A stretch of DNA of 33,277 nt, from positions 1 to 33,277 of the forward strand of contig JANBQC010000297.1 in NCBI GenBank assembly GCA_027576995.1, written 5' to 3'. Made by a program: the position numbers and the translations under genes. Positions 18,840 through 29,518 of this stretch are shown piece by piece. Source of the stretch: Dimargaris cristalligena (lineage: Eukaryota; Kickxellomycota; Dimargaritomycetes; Dimargaritales; Dimargaritaceae). Each line of letters begins with the position of its first letter. The first letter of the stretch is position 1. The notes under the pieces were generated by a model, which was not told where the DNA came from, did not search any database, and saw only the letters and a list, made by a program, of their open reading frames with translations.

Positions 18840-20696
18840 ATGGCCACTTACTCGTTCCCCTCGCAGCCGAAGCCCCGGACTGCCGAAACCGATCTTGCCC
18901 CGGTTACTCACCTTGGCTATACCATGGGTTCTGGCTACGGTGGCTCTAACTCCTCGATTATCTTTAGCGGCCTCACTTCGGCTACCGCTCCTACCACCCG
19001 CTGTTCGTCTCCAGTTCTGGCGGACGACGACGAGCGTCTCTCTGATTGCTCCGAATATCCCTCCAACCAGCCTCTATTCTTGAACTTTACCTCTGACTTG
19101 GCCCCCTTCAACGCTGCCAAGAAGCAAAAGAGCCGTAAAAGCAACGTCTATAAAGTAAGTGGGGTCAATATCCTGAACCGTAATAGCGTGGAAAGTCGGA
19201 CAGTTATGGAGCGCATCCAGCGTCGGCGGGAGAACCACAATTTCGTGGAACGTCGTCGGCGAGACAATATCAATTACACCATTACTGAACTGGCCGGGGT
19301 AATCCCTGCTGCTCACCAGGATGGTGCCAAGCTGAACAAGGGCAGTGTCCTACGCATGGCGGTGGACTATATCCGGGAACTTCAGGAGGAAAACCAATCC
19401 TTGCGCGGGCGCTTGGGCCTGTCTCCTATCCAGATCCCATCGGGCCAACCTCCTGCTGGTTTCGTCATTGGCGCCCCCGCTTCCGGGTCCGGTCTGACCA
19501 GCGCCCACCGGGACTCCTCGTCGCAGCTCCACAGCAATTACTCATCTCGCCGTAACTCCCTGGTGGCCGCCCCCCTTACGTCTTCGACGGATTCGTCCAC
19601 AGCGAACACACCTTCGGCGGCTCGTAATAGTAATGCCGGGCCCTCCCCTCATCCTCCGCCTTCCTTCATCAACCCACACAATGGCTTTGGTATAGGCGGC
19701 GGGGATCACACCCAACCCCCTACCTCATTACCACTATACCATGTTCCCTCCACAATGGGCTTCAACCCCAATCTCCCGGGTTTGATGGTGAATGGGGCAA
19801 CCCACTCGCCCGGACCTAGTGGGGCCAATATGCGTTCGACCCCTGGTTCCCCGCATTATTACAGCAGCAGCAGCAATCCGCCGTCGCAGCCCCATACACC
19901 AACAGCCCACGACCGCGGCTCCACCTCGGTCCATTATCAGCCCTACCAGATTCCTCGGCAGCCTCTGAGTAGCGGCCGCGGGGTCGGAGTTGAGCACGGT
20001 GGAAACCACCCGTCTTTCCCCGAGATTATGGATACCAGAATGCGGGAGCTCGCTCCGGTTCCTACCCCGCTGCCCTCCATTCCCAATACGCCCGCCCCGT
20101 CTGTCCCTAATTCACCTGGTATCTCCCCGAATCGACCCATTGAAGATCTACACCTTCCTTCGCTTAACGAACGGCTTTATAATGGCGGGCAACCGCCGGC
20201 TACCGTCAGCAGTGGTATTTCAATAGGAAACTGCCATTCGGGTGGTGTCGGTGCCCCTCTGCCTCCGCCGCTATTAGGAGCACTGAACCCTATGGGAGGT
20301 GGAGGAGGCATGCTCATGTCGACAGTTACCAGCTCCAACGGTGGCAGCACCGCCATTCCCCCTCCATACCTAAGCCAGCCTATTCCCTATGTGCAGGTGA
20401 AGAGCGAGTTCCCCAACTCCCCACATCCTTACCATCATCACCAGCATCCGCAGCAGTCTGGGGGAGGAGGAGGAGGAGGCACACCGTTGCCATCCCTAAT
20501 TGCCACCCTTTCGAATGCGGCCAAAATTCCCAGTCACATACCGCCAGCGGCAGCCGCCCCCGCTACTCATTCACAACCACTCATGACTGGTTACCACGGC
20601 CCCGGTTCTTCCACGCCAGCCTCCCCTGCCACTCCGACGGTTATCCACGGTTCCCATTCCAGCCATGCCGCCGAACGGTTTCATCCGAGGTTTTGA
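18840..20696 (+). CDS. bHLH transcription factor, MiT/TFE-USF-like (618 aa)
   Basis: The ATG at 18840 opens a single 618-codon exon. A basic stretch (94-100, KKQKSRK) precedes the bHLH domain at about 127-183. The basic region is RRRENHNFVERRRRDNIN, with His133, Glu137 and Arg141 at the three class B contact positions, which predicts CACGTG binding. Helix 1 is ITELAGVIP, followed by a loop with K-L-N-K-G, and helix 2 is VLRMAVDYIRELQEEN, running into a very short zipper-like tail. The rest (200-618) is disordered, rich in Ser, Pro, Gly and His, with many S-P/T-P sites, R-R-N-S at 237-240, a sumoylation-type V-K-S-E at 520-523, and poly-Gly and poly-His runs. Nuclear. The basic region is closest in style to MiT/TFE and fungal relatives; target pathway unknown. 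Confidence 0.93.
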   Translation: MATYSFPSQPKPRTAETDLAPVTHLGYTMGSGYGGSNSSIIFSGLTSATAPTTRCSSPVLADDDERLSDCSEYPSNQPLFLNFTSDLAPFNAAKKQKSRKSNVYKVSGVNILNRNSVESRTVMERIQRRRENHNFVERRRRDNINYTITELAGVIPAAHQDGAKLNKGSVLRMAVDYIRELQEENQSLRGRLGLSPIQIPSGQPPAGFVIGAPASGSGLTSAHRDSSSQLHSNYSSRRNSLVAAPLTSSTDSSTANTPSAARNSNAGPSPHPPPSFINPHNGFGIGGGDHTQPPTSLPLYHVPSTMGFNPNLPGLMVNGATHSPGPSGANMRSTPGSPHYYSSSSNPPSQPHTPTAHDRGSTSVHYQPYQIPRQPLSSGRGVGVEHGGNHPSFPEIMDTRMRELAPVPTPLPSIPNTPAPSVPNSPGISPNRPIEDLHLPSLNERLYNGGQPPATVSSGISIGNCHSGGVGAPLPPPLLGALNPMGGGGGMLMSTVTSSNGGSTAIPPPYLSQPIPYVQVKSEFPNSPHPYHHHQHPQQSGGGGGGGTPLPSLIATLSNAAKIPSHIPPAAAAPATHSQPLMTGYHGPGSSTPASPATPTVIHGSHSSHAAERFHPRF

Positions 20697-22714
20697 GGGG
20701 TCGCCAAGCCTTAAATAGATCCACCATTTATCATGGCATTTAACTATAGACCAACATATAGATTGTAATTTGCGCCCTCTGTGCATTCCTCCCCTTTTGA
20801 AGTTTCTCCAACTCATGCGATTAGTAGGGGGTCCTATCATCCTTTCTTATGCCCTCTCCCCCGCATTTCACTATAAATAACCCAATCGATTCTTCACGTT
20901 GCATGGTTACATTTTTGTTATGTTTAACCACTCTTGTTATCATCTTTCTCTCCCCTCATTGCTCTTAAGCAATTTGGCCGAATGCTTTTCATAACCCCAA
21001 AATCCATCCCCTCCCCTCGTACCCCCCCATATCTTGTGTAGTGCATATATTTCACTTGCTATCATTATCCATTATTCCAAAATATAAGCACCGCGTCCTT
21101 ACTTTATCCTTCTTTTGTGCTGTCTCTGTTTTTAAAGGTACACCCATTGATTTTTCCTTTTTCGGGTGATTTGCCCATACATTTACCATAGATTGGGCCA
21201 AGCGATAGGCCAGGCTATGCTATAAAAAACATGTACTCAATCCCCGCCCAAATCTGAGGGCTTATCAATTCACTCCAAAGTCATTTATAGTCCACTACCA
21301 CAGTTTGTTTCAGGGAGTTGGTCGCTTGTTGTAGATATATTTGTTTAATTCGTCGTCTCAATTTCGGGCGAATGGTTAACTAGCAATGTAATGGAAATTT
21401 GTCTATCGTAGGGCTCTAGTTTGCGATAGCCTTGTCAGACAATATCCCAGCTGGCGAAGGCATCCCTACTTAGGAGTGTGGTTTAACATAGTTGCCCTTT
21501 TGTTCAGAATATTTCTATTATCTAAGGTTGCCGAGGGCGTCAATCGGGGAGATGCTGAAGGGGCCGATAAAAAGGTAGTGTGGTTCATTCTAATAGGGTT
21601 CATTTATGCCACGCCTGGAGGCATCTTCACAACCTAGTGATATTTCCATTCTTCTGAAATAACCGTACCAATTGAAATAGGGGATATGGTATAGGGCGAA
21701 ATGTAAAATAGTCTTGAGCGAAGTGGTGGTCAATAATGGTCCTCGACTCTCCATTTTTTTTCGTCGTCATTGTTGCTATTTGAGCAAATACACAGCGTAA
21801 GGCTATGCTCACATTTGCTCTCTCTTGTTCTCCCGCTTGGCTACCCAGTCCACTCCTTGAGGTGCGCCTTGGCTCGGGGCATCGATAAAACCCTCTCCCG
21901 CCAAACCGTTGCCTGCTCCCCCGGTACTACACCTGTGCCTACAATGTACTATTTCTAGTCAATGAGTGGGGATGGGGGGATCTTCGTCGAGCCTACCCTC
22001 CATCTCCCTCACATAAATGGTCTCGGAGCAGTTTTGCCCTCACTCTGGTATTGTATCCCACTTTTTTTTTACCAGCCGGGCAGAGTCCGACCCTCAATAG
22101 CCGAGTCCCTACTTTAGCCATAATTATGTCAATGTCCCTGGGCCACTGTACATATATAGTAGTGACCCAGCCCCTCATACTCGGTAGCCACTTTGTTTAA
22201 TAGAGATACCGCGCGGTTCTTGATTATCCAATATTCGAGGCCTCTCCCGTATACCTCATTTTTATCCTATTAAAATTTCCCATTGAAAAGCTCGGCACTT
22301 AAATAGGGCCCGTGGTTAGCTATGCGCTTTTTTCAAAAAGTAAATAAGATAAAAGGGAGTTACAGAGGCGATATTAGCGCCTCTTCCAAAAGGAAGAGTG
22401 AATCCATTTTGCATATTGCCCTGTATGATTGATGATTGAGAAGAGAGGTGCGTTGCCCTTGTTGTTTAATGCCACCTAGTGGGCTTTGCTGCCCCCCCCC
22501 TTCCCGTGGCTCTCTCGGTGAATATTCGTTGGGCGTATATAAAGTGACCCTTCGACCGTCTAATACGTTCCTGCGACTACCTCTACATTATATTATATCC
22601 GGGCTAGCTTTTCGGTTTATCGCCACCCCTATATTTACATTTACACCTTAACCAGTGGTCTTCCCATATCGGGTTCAACTATTTAGATACGGTAGCACTT
22701 TTCATTTTCTAGGC
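20697..22714. other. Intergenic region, no gene seen
   Basis: This is about 2 kb. The first 500 bp are still pyrimidine-rich and are probably the 3' UTR of the bHLH gene. Short frames at 21627-21812, 21993-22178 and 22436-22651 show no domain or signal peptide. Confidence 0.4.
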
Positions 22715-22729
22715 TATATATATATATAT
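22715..22729 (+). promoter_or_regulatory. TATA-type promoter of the 144-aa secreted protein gene
   Basis: An uninterrupted TA repeat (TATATATATATATAT) lies about 80-95 bp upstream of the ATG at 22810, the expected distance for a TATA box with a short leader. Confidence 0.5.
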
Positions 22730-22809
22730 CGCGTGGTTTATTGACTACATTGTTCAGCCTTGGCATTTTTACAGTCACTCACTTCTCTATCCTGTATTTC
22801 AACTCCCCG

Positions 22810-23244
22810 ATGAAGCCGTCTGTAGGATTATCCTTGGCCCTCGTGGGTCTATCGCTGGTTTTCGCCGTAAACGCATTACCCATCCCCGACGGAGAGGAGG
22901 GAGGAGACGCTGCCCCCGCCGTCGTCATTCAAAGTTCAATGCCCGCCTCCGCCAACGGTGAAAACTTCATCCCTTTACAATTTGCCTCGGGCATGAGTCA
23001 GATGCAATTGGGGAGTTTGTTGGATGACGCGCACATTGATGCGAATCAAATGACGAAACTTCTCGCGGACGCTGGCCTGGCCCCTTTGACGATACCGGAC
23101 CTGAAAAAGTTCGCCGATGATAACAATACCAAAGTCCCCGCCCTGCTCGAAGAATTCCCGGCGGCTATGGTCCGCAAGAACTTGAGCGGTCCGGAGGTGT
23201 GGAAATTCATGGAGGAAATGAATAAGTCTCCCAAGGACCTTTAG
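22810..23244 (+). CDS. Small secreted protein, cysteine-free (144 aa)
   Basis: I start at the ATG 22810, because it begins a clean signal peptide (MKPSVGLSLALVGLSLVFA, cleavage near VNA-LP) and lies just after the TATA run. An in-frame TTG 23 codons earlier would bury the signal. The mature part is acidic and mainly helical in pattern, has no cysteine and no repeats, and carries two N-glycosylation sequons (DNNT, KNLS). I do not recognise the family. AATAAA at about 23430 may be its poly(A) signal. It may be an effector-like or structural secreted protein. Confidence 0.8.
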   Translation: MKPSVGLSLALVGLSLVFAVNALPIPDGEEGGDAAPAVVIQSSMPASANGENFIPLQFASGMSQMQLGSLLDDAHIDANQMTKLLADAGLAPLTIPDLKKFADDNNTKVPALLEEFPAAMVRKNLSGPEVWKFMEEMNKSPKDL

Positions 23245-23955
23245 CTTAATTAGATAAACGAGCCAGAGAGAGGATAACTATTTACTCAGTATAACCAAAC
23301 TAAGGGTGTTATCGAGATGTCCGGTTTGTATGAGCTCACAATTGGCCTTTCGGGCCTGGAATTTTGCTGGTTTCTTTAATGTTAGACACAGTGTTCTTTG
23401 CCCTGTCATATTGGTTCACCTAAATTTAAAATAAATATTAGATTAGTATCCTTAATACCATCGCAGTGAATCCCACGTGTTTTACAAACTGCCGCGATGC
23501 TCTCTAGCACAATAAACCAGCCGTTTCGTGGAAGAACACATTTGCGTTTGCATTAGCGTGAAGGTGGCTAAAAACTGCATGCTACGCCTGAAAGCCTAGC
23601 CGAGATGACAACACCCCTCCTCCCTGGCTAGCTATTCAACTCCAGCCCCTCCTTACCTTTCCTTGCTTTTACATTTATAACTAGCTGGTCTTGCTGCATT
23701 TACCATTCCATTAGTAAGTATTGTTAATTTTAACTAGATATTCTTGTCTATACCGATTCCCAGCTACCGCCGGAGCGAGGGTTGTCTTCATTACTTGCCC
23801 TCATTCAGCCCCATTCGTTAGCCGGATTAGGTTTCCGTTCGCGTACTTTGCATTTCCGACTCTATTATTCGGTGTCAGCCCCAGCCCTTTCCTTTGGTAT
23901 TTTATTCCTTTACCCCCTCCTCTTTCCCCTCACAGTAGTCTCCCGCTCTACCCCA
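23245..23955. other. Intergenic region
   Basis: It holds the probable 3' UTR of the 144-aa gene (AATAAA near 23430 and 23512) and the pyrimidine-rich upstream region of the next gene, with TTTATAAC near 23675. No further gene is seen. Confidence 0.4.
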
Positions 23956-24366
23956 ATGGCCAGTCGGTATTCCACGCGTCACAAGCGAAGGGCCGAAAGT
24001 AACGAGGCCTCCAAACCGCAGGACTCGCCGCTGGCCCAACGCCGGGGCACCATCCAACCCACCGAACTTAGTGTCGATAATGGGTCGTTCACGGACGCCC
24101 TGGCCCCCCAACTGGACCCGGCGGTGGCCCACCTGTTTCGCCATGACGACCGGGGGCGCGTTTTATGGTACGCGGCCCCTCCCGTGGCCGTGGCGAACCG
24201 TATGGCGTACCGTCCCGTACACTCCGCGGCCTACCTAAAGTTTCGGGCCACCGGTTCCGCTGATGCTACTGCTACGGGTCCCGGCTCCGACTCACCCGCT
24301 ACGGCCAATTCAGCCACTGGCCCGGTCGCGCCTGGCAAGTCCATTAATGTCACCGATAATCACTAG
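23956..24366 (+). CDS. Basic, probably nuclear hypothetical protein (136 aa)
   Basis: The ATG at 23956 (context CCCCAATGG) is preferred over in-frame TTG starts upstream, which would add a non-coding-looking stretch. The N-terminus is basic (SRYSTRHKRRAES) and resembles a nuclear localisation signal. A central block, about 50-95, looks like a conserved domain: HLFRHDDRGRVLWYAAPP followed by VAVANRMAYRPVHSAAYLKF. The C-terminal 40 residues are Ser/Ala/Thr/Pro-rich. There is no signal peptide or membrane segment. Codon use is GC-rich like the thymidylate synthase gene. The R-G-R-V-L-W-[YF] segment reminds me of subunits of fungal chromatin complexes, but I cannot name the family. Confidence 0.7.
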   Translation: MASRYSTRHKRRAESNEASKPQDSPLAQRRGTIQPTELSVDNGSFTDALAPQLDPAVAHLFRHDDRGRVLWYAAPPVAVANRMAYRPVHSAAYLKFRATGSADATATGPGSDSPATANSATGPVAPGKSINVTDNH

Positions 24367-25367
24367 CTGTGGTGGTATTCACGCGAACGTGAATTGCCCA
24401 GGGTCGCTTGCTTTACAATACTACTGGGCAGGCTAGTAAGTAGCCTCGTCGGCTCGCTGGAATACTTTTGCAATGACGTATGTATATAAAATTTGTAGCT
24501 CCTCCATTCCTCGTGACTTGAATATGTGTTGCTATTAGGTCAGGCCAAATTGAGGTATATACACGTGGGTTAAAGTGGTTCCATTGTTCTCTTGCTGGAC
24601 TCGAAGAGGGAGGAATATAGCCAACTAGCAACTGTGACGGGCTTTCGGTGGATGATATTTGTAGCTTCGGTTAATAATTGAAGTTTTGGATTGATTGCAT
24701 TGGTTAGTTGGGGTTTGATTATACCTTAGTTCCCTTCCCCCTCCCCTTTCGCAACTCATTTCCGTTGTATGCCAGTCTCACACTGGAAGATTATGCAAGA
24801 TGGGGCTTGTACTTAGGCCGGCATTACTGAGCGATGGGCGGGCGAGGGTAGGTTTCTTTCATGAGGGCGAGTAGCTTATATCTTAAGGCCGGGTGTAGGG
24901 CGGCTATTCCAATAATTCTGGAAGAATTGGTGGGGGGGGTACTTTCGGGGCGATCGTTTAGTCTTTAACGATTATTTTAATGAAGGCGGATATCCATTCT
25001 CCCAACCATTAGCTAAGCCAGCAACAAAGTGCGCTGTCCGGCGATCCTAGCCATTGAGCAATACGGCTGGATAATACAATTCATGGACAGTCGGCCTGTC
25101 CTATTCTGCCATGCCTCAGACTTTATAAGGGATGGCCTTGCCGGCATCAATACGCCGATTAAACACATATCCTAGCACCGCATTCTATCATATTCATCAT
25201 TGTATCGACTTTATCCCCCTTTCCAACCCCCGCCATTTCTCTATCTATCGTTTAGCCCGCATTGGCTAACTTACCCCTCTATTTACATTTGCGTTAGCAC
25301 TAGCACTGTCCCCCTCTAAACTTCATATAGCTTTAGTTCATTTATATCTTCAGGTTAAATCAATACG
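24367..25367. other. Intergenic region, no gene seen
   Basis: Mixed composition. A CACGTG lies at 24562-24567, and the last 180 bp before the next ATG are pyrimidine-rich and form its probable leader. A 72-codon minus frame at 24413-24631 is not convincing. Confidence 0.4.
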
Positions 25368-25820
25368 ATGCGATTTATTACTTCACTTTCTCTGGTTCTC
25401 TGTCTGGCCGCCTCGTTTCTTACACTAGCGTGCGCTACTTCGACCCATTCCCGTGGCTCTTCCGCCATCCCTCCGCCTAGCCAATTAGTCCGTCGTTCAC
25501 CGGCTGTCAAAAAGGGCGGCGCAGAGAATTACGGACTAGCTCATCCGGATGCCAGGAAAACTATCAAAGCAAGGAGTGTAGAAAACCTCGTCAAAAACTA
25601 CAAGGGTAATCCCCAAACAGATACCAAGAAGGCACCAGTCAATAATGGCGGGGCCAAGCCGACCCCGCCCTCCAGCAAACCCGCTGCAAACCGAGCCGCC
25701 GGAGGCTCGAACGTCGCTGCTGGTTCAACTAAGAAAGGTGGTACCCCTGCTAAGAAATCCTGGAGTAATCCGACTCGCGGGGAAATCCAGAAAGTAGCGG
25801 CCGGGGGGAGTATTCGTTAA
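25368..25820 (+). CDS. Small secreted basic low-complexity protein (150 aa)
   Basis: The ATG at 25368 starts a typical signal peptide (MRFITSLSLVLCLAASF..., cleavage near ACA-TS). A short propeptide-like stretch ends in L-V-R-R, a Kex2-type site, at about residues 40-43. The remaining mature part is strongly basic and rich in Gly, Ala, Asn, Lys, Pro and Ser, with recurring K-K-G-G and A-K-K-S motifs, so it is probably disordered. It has no cysteine beyond the signal region. No family is recognised. Its size, secretion and Kex2-type site fit an effector or wall-associated protein. AATAAA at 26005-26010 is a likely poly(A) signal. Confidence 0.78.
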   Translation: MRFITSLSLVLCLAASFLTLACATSTHSRGSSAIPPPSQLVRRSPAVKKGGAENYGLAHPDARKTIKARSVENLVKNYKGNPQTDTKKAPVNNGGAKPTPPSSKPAANRAAGGSNVAAGSTKKGGTPAKKSWSNPTRGEIQKVAAGGSIR

Positions 25821-26499
25821 CCATGTGATTATATACTACCTCTCAGGATGTAGTAGCACTCCAATATTAGGTTCAATCCGGCATTTTTTATTATCAGCAT
25901 TACTATTATTCACCAGCGGGCGGTCTAGACTACTTGTTCCCTATTCACGTTCTCCTTCCCCCCTCACTTTGTATCTTGGCTTGTATCCACATTCATTTAC
26001 TTCCAATAAACTATTTTCTGGCCACTCCAATTCACCGCTCTACCACACAATATTACGTTCACTAAACTTGTATAGGGGTCTTTAGAAGTGTATTGAAGTT
26101 TTCTCTGCTCCAAAGTACAGTGGCCCCTCTCCTAACCCTTAACATTTGCGCCTAGACCCTTGTTAGTAGGGCTAGTATGCCTCAAATCACGGGACCCCAT
26201 AAATCATCTCCTGGCCAATTCTGGCATTTCTATTATATGCGGGGTGCTTCAGTATTACCGATATTTTACCATACAGCTTTTCAGCCTGATTATGAAATTC
26301 TATTATAGAATTAAGTCCGGACTGGGTCATAAATTCACTGCATTTCCCCTCGAGTCGGCTAAGCCAAGCTTTTGCTACATACACGCTATCTCGGATCTCT
26401 CCATTGGACACCTGGCCTCTCTCAACCGAACTGCATTCGTCCATTACATTACAATTCTATGTTTTTTGTTTAATCGCATTCACAGCCCTCGCTTTCGAC
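25821..26499. other. 3' UTR and upstream region of the PPR gene
   Basis: A likely poly(A) signal for the preceding gene is at 26005-26010. Open frames here (25825-26085; 26160-26831) begin at GTG or TTG, and the second only overlaps the PPR exon in another frame. Confidence 0.4.
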
Positions 26500-28136
26500 A
26501 TGGCCACCACCTTCGTGGGCCGCAGCACCCTTTTACCATGGCGTGCCCCGATCTTGTCCATGGGCCGTTCATTGACCACCACTGCTGTAACCCAGGGCCA
26601 GCGCTTGCCACGTACCACCAGTTTGAAGTACAGCCAACCCAAAGACGCCTACCTGCTATCGGCCAAAGTGACCAAATTCATCAAACTCAACAAACTCGAC
26701 GATGCCATTGCCCTAACCATGAACTCACCCGGCCGGCTTCAGTCACCGGTGGTTTGGAATTTACTGATATTCGCCTGTTCCGAAAAGGGCGCGCTGAATC
26801 GGGCGTTAAAATTATACAATCAGGTAAGTAGAAACCGGGGTATAATAATGATAATACTCTATGCTGGACCGGTTTGGCTGATGAGTGTACATTGCCAAGG
26901 TGTTTTTTGTTTTTGTATTGGTACGTATAACCCCCACTGAAACTCAATTTATTGGGTAGAACTCCTCCCCCTCTGACCCTATTTGTGGGTTTTTGGGAAT
27001 GCCTGTATCGCCCTAATTAATCCCGCTTTCTACTATACGGTCTGCTTTAATTTGCCCACTAGATCAAAAAACGGGGTCTTCGACCAGATTCCCATACCTA
27101 CACTGCCCTCCTCCGCTGTTGCGCCCAGTCGCATTCCCCCCGTGCAGTAGCCGAGGCCGATAAAGTGTACGAGTACCTTCAAACTAACCAGACACCCAGT
27201 CTCATTCATTCAAACGCCATGCTACGGGTGTACGCCCGCCATGGTCGCACAGACGAGATGATTGAGTTTTACCGTACGATGCCCCCCTCGGGTAATCAAG
27301 CGCCCGACGAAGTGACTTACACAATTACGATGCAGGCCATGGCCCAACTCCAACCCCAGCCCCAATCATCGGCCGTTGAACCTACCGAAGCAGCGGGGTC
27401 TAATGCTGAGTCGAAAGGTAATGATAATATTAACGGTACTGGTGGTGATGCGCTGAATCCGGCAGTGCCAAACCGTAATCCCGGGCGCCCGGGATTCGCC
27501 GCTCCAGGGAAGCTCGCCCCGGATGTGGCGTTCGCCCGCATTCACCCCGTTTGGTTAGACCTGGTCATGGACCAGCAGAAACGGCTCATTATGAATCAGC
27601 ACAATACGGCCCAAACCCCCCTAATTCGACCCGACCGGCACTTGGTGCACTTCTTCCTGCATATCGCGAGTCGGGTTCGCACGCCCGAGCACATTAGCCA
27701 GGCATTAACCGCAGTGGAACTTATGTTCGGGTTCCAGTACCGGCCCGATCGCCCGATTACGGACCAGGCCGGCCCAGCACTTGTTACTGGGTCATCATCA
27801 TCATCATCCTCACCACCACCATCGTCATCGGAGTCGGAAGTGGTCGGTATCGCCCCAACGGCAGCCGAATCGTCGGTCCCGCAGGGCCTCTTCGCCGCCG
27901 GGTACGACTCCACCTGTCTGGATGGTAACATGTTGAACCGGATACTGACCCTGTGCCTGAGCGGTCAGGAATACCGACGGGGATTGGCCTATGCCCACCA
28001 AACGATGGCTACCTTCCAGCCCACCATTGAGCTGGGTCTGTCCAATTTTTTCATGCTTACGGAACTCTTCCGTAAACAAACGGCCGAGGAAATTGGTCTG
28101 AATAAGCGGCCCCGGAGAGAAAAACGGGCCTCGTAA
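26500..28136 (+). CDS. Mitochondrial pentatricopeptide repeat (PPR) protein, two exons (465 aa)
   Basis: Exon 1 is 26500-26823 (108 codons) and exon 2 is 27063-28136 (357 codons plus stop). The join is phase 0 and restores a PPR helix: ...ALKLYNQ / IKKRGLRPDSHTYTALL. The N-terminus is Arg/Ser/Thr-rich without acidic residues, as in a mitochondrial presequence. PPR motifs can be placed at about 84-116, 119-153 and 155-190, each ending in a Pro-Asp or Pro-Ser turn, with a fourth starting at 191 (EVTYTITMQA). A Gln/Pro/Asn/Ser-rich insert then interrupts the array and helical repeats resume; a poly-Ser stretch lies near 325. The C-terminus is basic (RPRREKR). PPR proteins bind organelle RNA for processing or translation. 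I cannot say which fungal orthologue this is (CCM1-like is possible). Confidence 0.88.
26824..27062 (+). other. Spliceosomal intron of the PPR gene (239 nt)
   Basis: The donor is CAG/GTAAGTA and the acceptor TGCCCACTAG/ATC, with a pyrimidine-rich tract just before. In-frame stops occur inside the intron, and coding quality is high on both sides. Its size matches the 219-nt intron of the small gene at 1696-2118. Confidence 0.9.
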
Positions 28137-28154
28137 AAAAGAATTGACCCAATC

Positions 28155-28160
28155 AATAAA
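28155..28160 (+). terminator. Poly(A) signal of the PPR gene
   Basis: AATAAA starts 19 nt after the stop codon at 28136 and is the first in the 3' flank. Confidence 0.55.
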
Positions 28161-28233
28161 GTAATTTGTAGGCGTGACGCTCGCATTATGCTAGTATTAC
28201 ACCACCTAATTGTAACGGTTCGTTCACTTGTTT

Positions 28234-28458
28234 TCAATTATTAAGCTTATATAATACATTCGGAAGTCCAGTTGCTGAGGCAAACTTAACCAGATAAAAA
28301 AACGAACATACATGTTTCATCTTCAAATGGCGTTCAAAACTTTGCAACGCTTCAGCAAACGTCACCTCATCGGAAACATGCCAGCCGTAATTCATTATAC
28401 TCCAGGGGGAGTATGCGGTAATGCGAAAGCTGAGAAATCCATTTTTAGGATTTAGCAT
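28234..28458 (-). CDS. Doubtful small ORF or gene remnant (74 aa)
   Basis: An ATG-started frame with protein-like content in its first two thirds (FRITAYSPWSIMNYGWH; EALQSFERHLKMK). A GTATGT donor-like site follows the codon for His at about 28311, and an acceptor-like TTTCTCAG lies near 28430, so it could be one internal exon of 118 nt. I found no partner exons. It may be a remnant. Confidence 0.2.
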   Translation of the reverse strand: MLNPKNGFLSFRITAYSPWSIMNYGWHVSDEVTFAEALQSFERHLKMKHVCSFFYLVKFASATGLPNVLYKLNN

Positions 28459-28895
28459 TGGTTATGATGGTTATCTACTCCTATACTGAACTAATGCCCA
28501 CGCAGGTAGGCTTTCTGGCAGTATAGCACTGGAGTTTATCTTCTCTACCACTCATTAGTAGGGAACGCAGGTGGGGGGTGGGGTATAAATATAAGAACTT
28601 CTAAGTGCAGGCGTTAACCGGGGGTAAATGTATAGAGGCTTATTGGGATAAACCGAATATAGATTAACTAAGAAACACCGGGCCATAACCGGAAGAGGGG
28701 GGTATATATACATCGGGGCTGTCCGATAATAGTAACGACGCTACCGGAAGGTACTTGCTGGTATCGGGGTTACTCATCCTTTTCCCATCAGCGAATTTAG
28801 ATTAACGGTGAAAGTAAGGTAAAAGAGTCCTCCTGGTACTGGCTGGAGCGGGGTAGTTGGTTATCATGATACTATGCGTTGCCGCCATAGGAAGA
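28459..28895. other. Intergenic region, no gene seen
   Basis: It contains GGGGTATAAATA at about 28579-28590 on the plus strand, a fair TATA motif with no gene after it. Confidence 0.35.
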
Positions 28896-29362
28896 GTGAT
28901 AAGGCACTAATACAGTATACTGGCAACCGCCTAAGCAAGGGGTCCTTTGTGAATGATACGATTCGTCATGTGCAAAAATACTACTTTCAATTTATTAATA
29001 TAAAGGATAGCTTTTGGCAAATGGCATTCTAAAATAAACAGCTATACTATGAACTAAAATAAGGTACATTGGGTACCTTTATAATAATGATACGGATCTG
29101 ATAGCCGGCGGACCACATATTGTAGGGAAATATTGGAATTGTACGTGTTTGATCATAAATCCTCGACCGTGGCCGAGCCCCATAGTAACATAACATCGGA
29201 CATCGGTTCAATTACTATAAATGTTGGCTTTGGTTTTAGAAGAAGCTGGATACCTTCAGGTGTGTCGCGTGGGCTTCGGGGAAACACCCCCGGAAGTTGC
29301 TGGGGGTCGGTGAAGGATCCCTGGGAGCGTGGGGAGCCGAGTTGGGGGAGCCGGCGGGTCAC
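28896..29362. repeat. Duplicated segment, unit A (intact copy)
   Basis: About 467 bp that aligns with 30576-31046 in the same orientation, 1.68 kb apart. Shared landmarks in order are GCAAGGGGTCC, CACTTTCA/TACTTTCA, TTAATATAAA, CTATAA(A/G)TGTTGG and GAGTTGGGGGAGC. It covers the 3' flank and the C-terminal half of the secreted-protein gene at 29153-29518. Confidence 0.75.
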
Positions 29363-29518
29363 GGCCTTGGCCGGAGTTATTTCCAAGCGCTCGGCGGCAT
29401 GTCGGGTAAATTGAGGGTGAGGGTCGCGTGCGTCAATCCTGGCCAAAAATGAACCCGGAAGAGCCAGACCGGTAGCCGCAAACCAAAAAACCGCAATATA
29501 CGCACTAATTACTCTCAT
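29153..29518 (-). CDS. Small secreted protein (121 aa), partly duplicated downstream
   Basis: I start at the ATG 29518, because it opens a signal peptide (MRVISAYIAVFWFAATGLA, cleavage before LPGS). A longer frame from 29584 would put 22 residues before the signal. The mature protein is basic, Pro/Arg-rich and cysteine-free, with a Kex2-type T-R-R at about residue 54. It ends with a hydrophobic strand-like stretch (TFIVIEPMSDVMLLW). No family is recognised. The C-terminal half has a degenerate second copy at 30856-31046 whose frame stays open for about 60 codons, which supports this being a real coding frame. Confidence 0.65.
   Translation of the reverse strand: MRVISAYIAVFWFAATGLALPGSFLARIDARDPHPQFTRHAAERLEITPAKAVTRRLPQLGSPRSQGSFTDPQQLPGVFPRSPRDTPEGIQLLLKPKPTFIVIEPMSDVMLLWGSATVEDL

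Noticed and set aside
19143..19160. GTAAGT inside the bHLH gene as an intron donor
   Set aside because: The sequence reads through as K-V-S-G-V-N-I-L in a stretch resembling the conserved region before fungal bHLH domains, and the frame stays open to the end.
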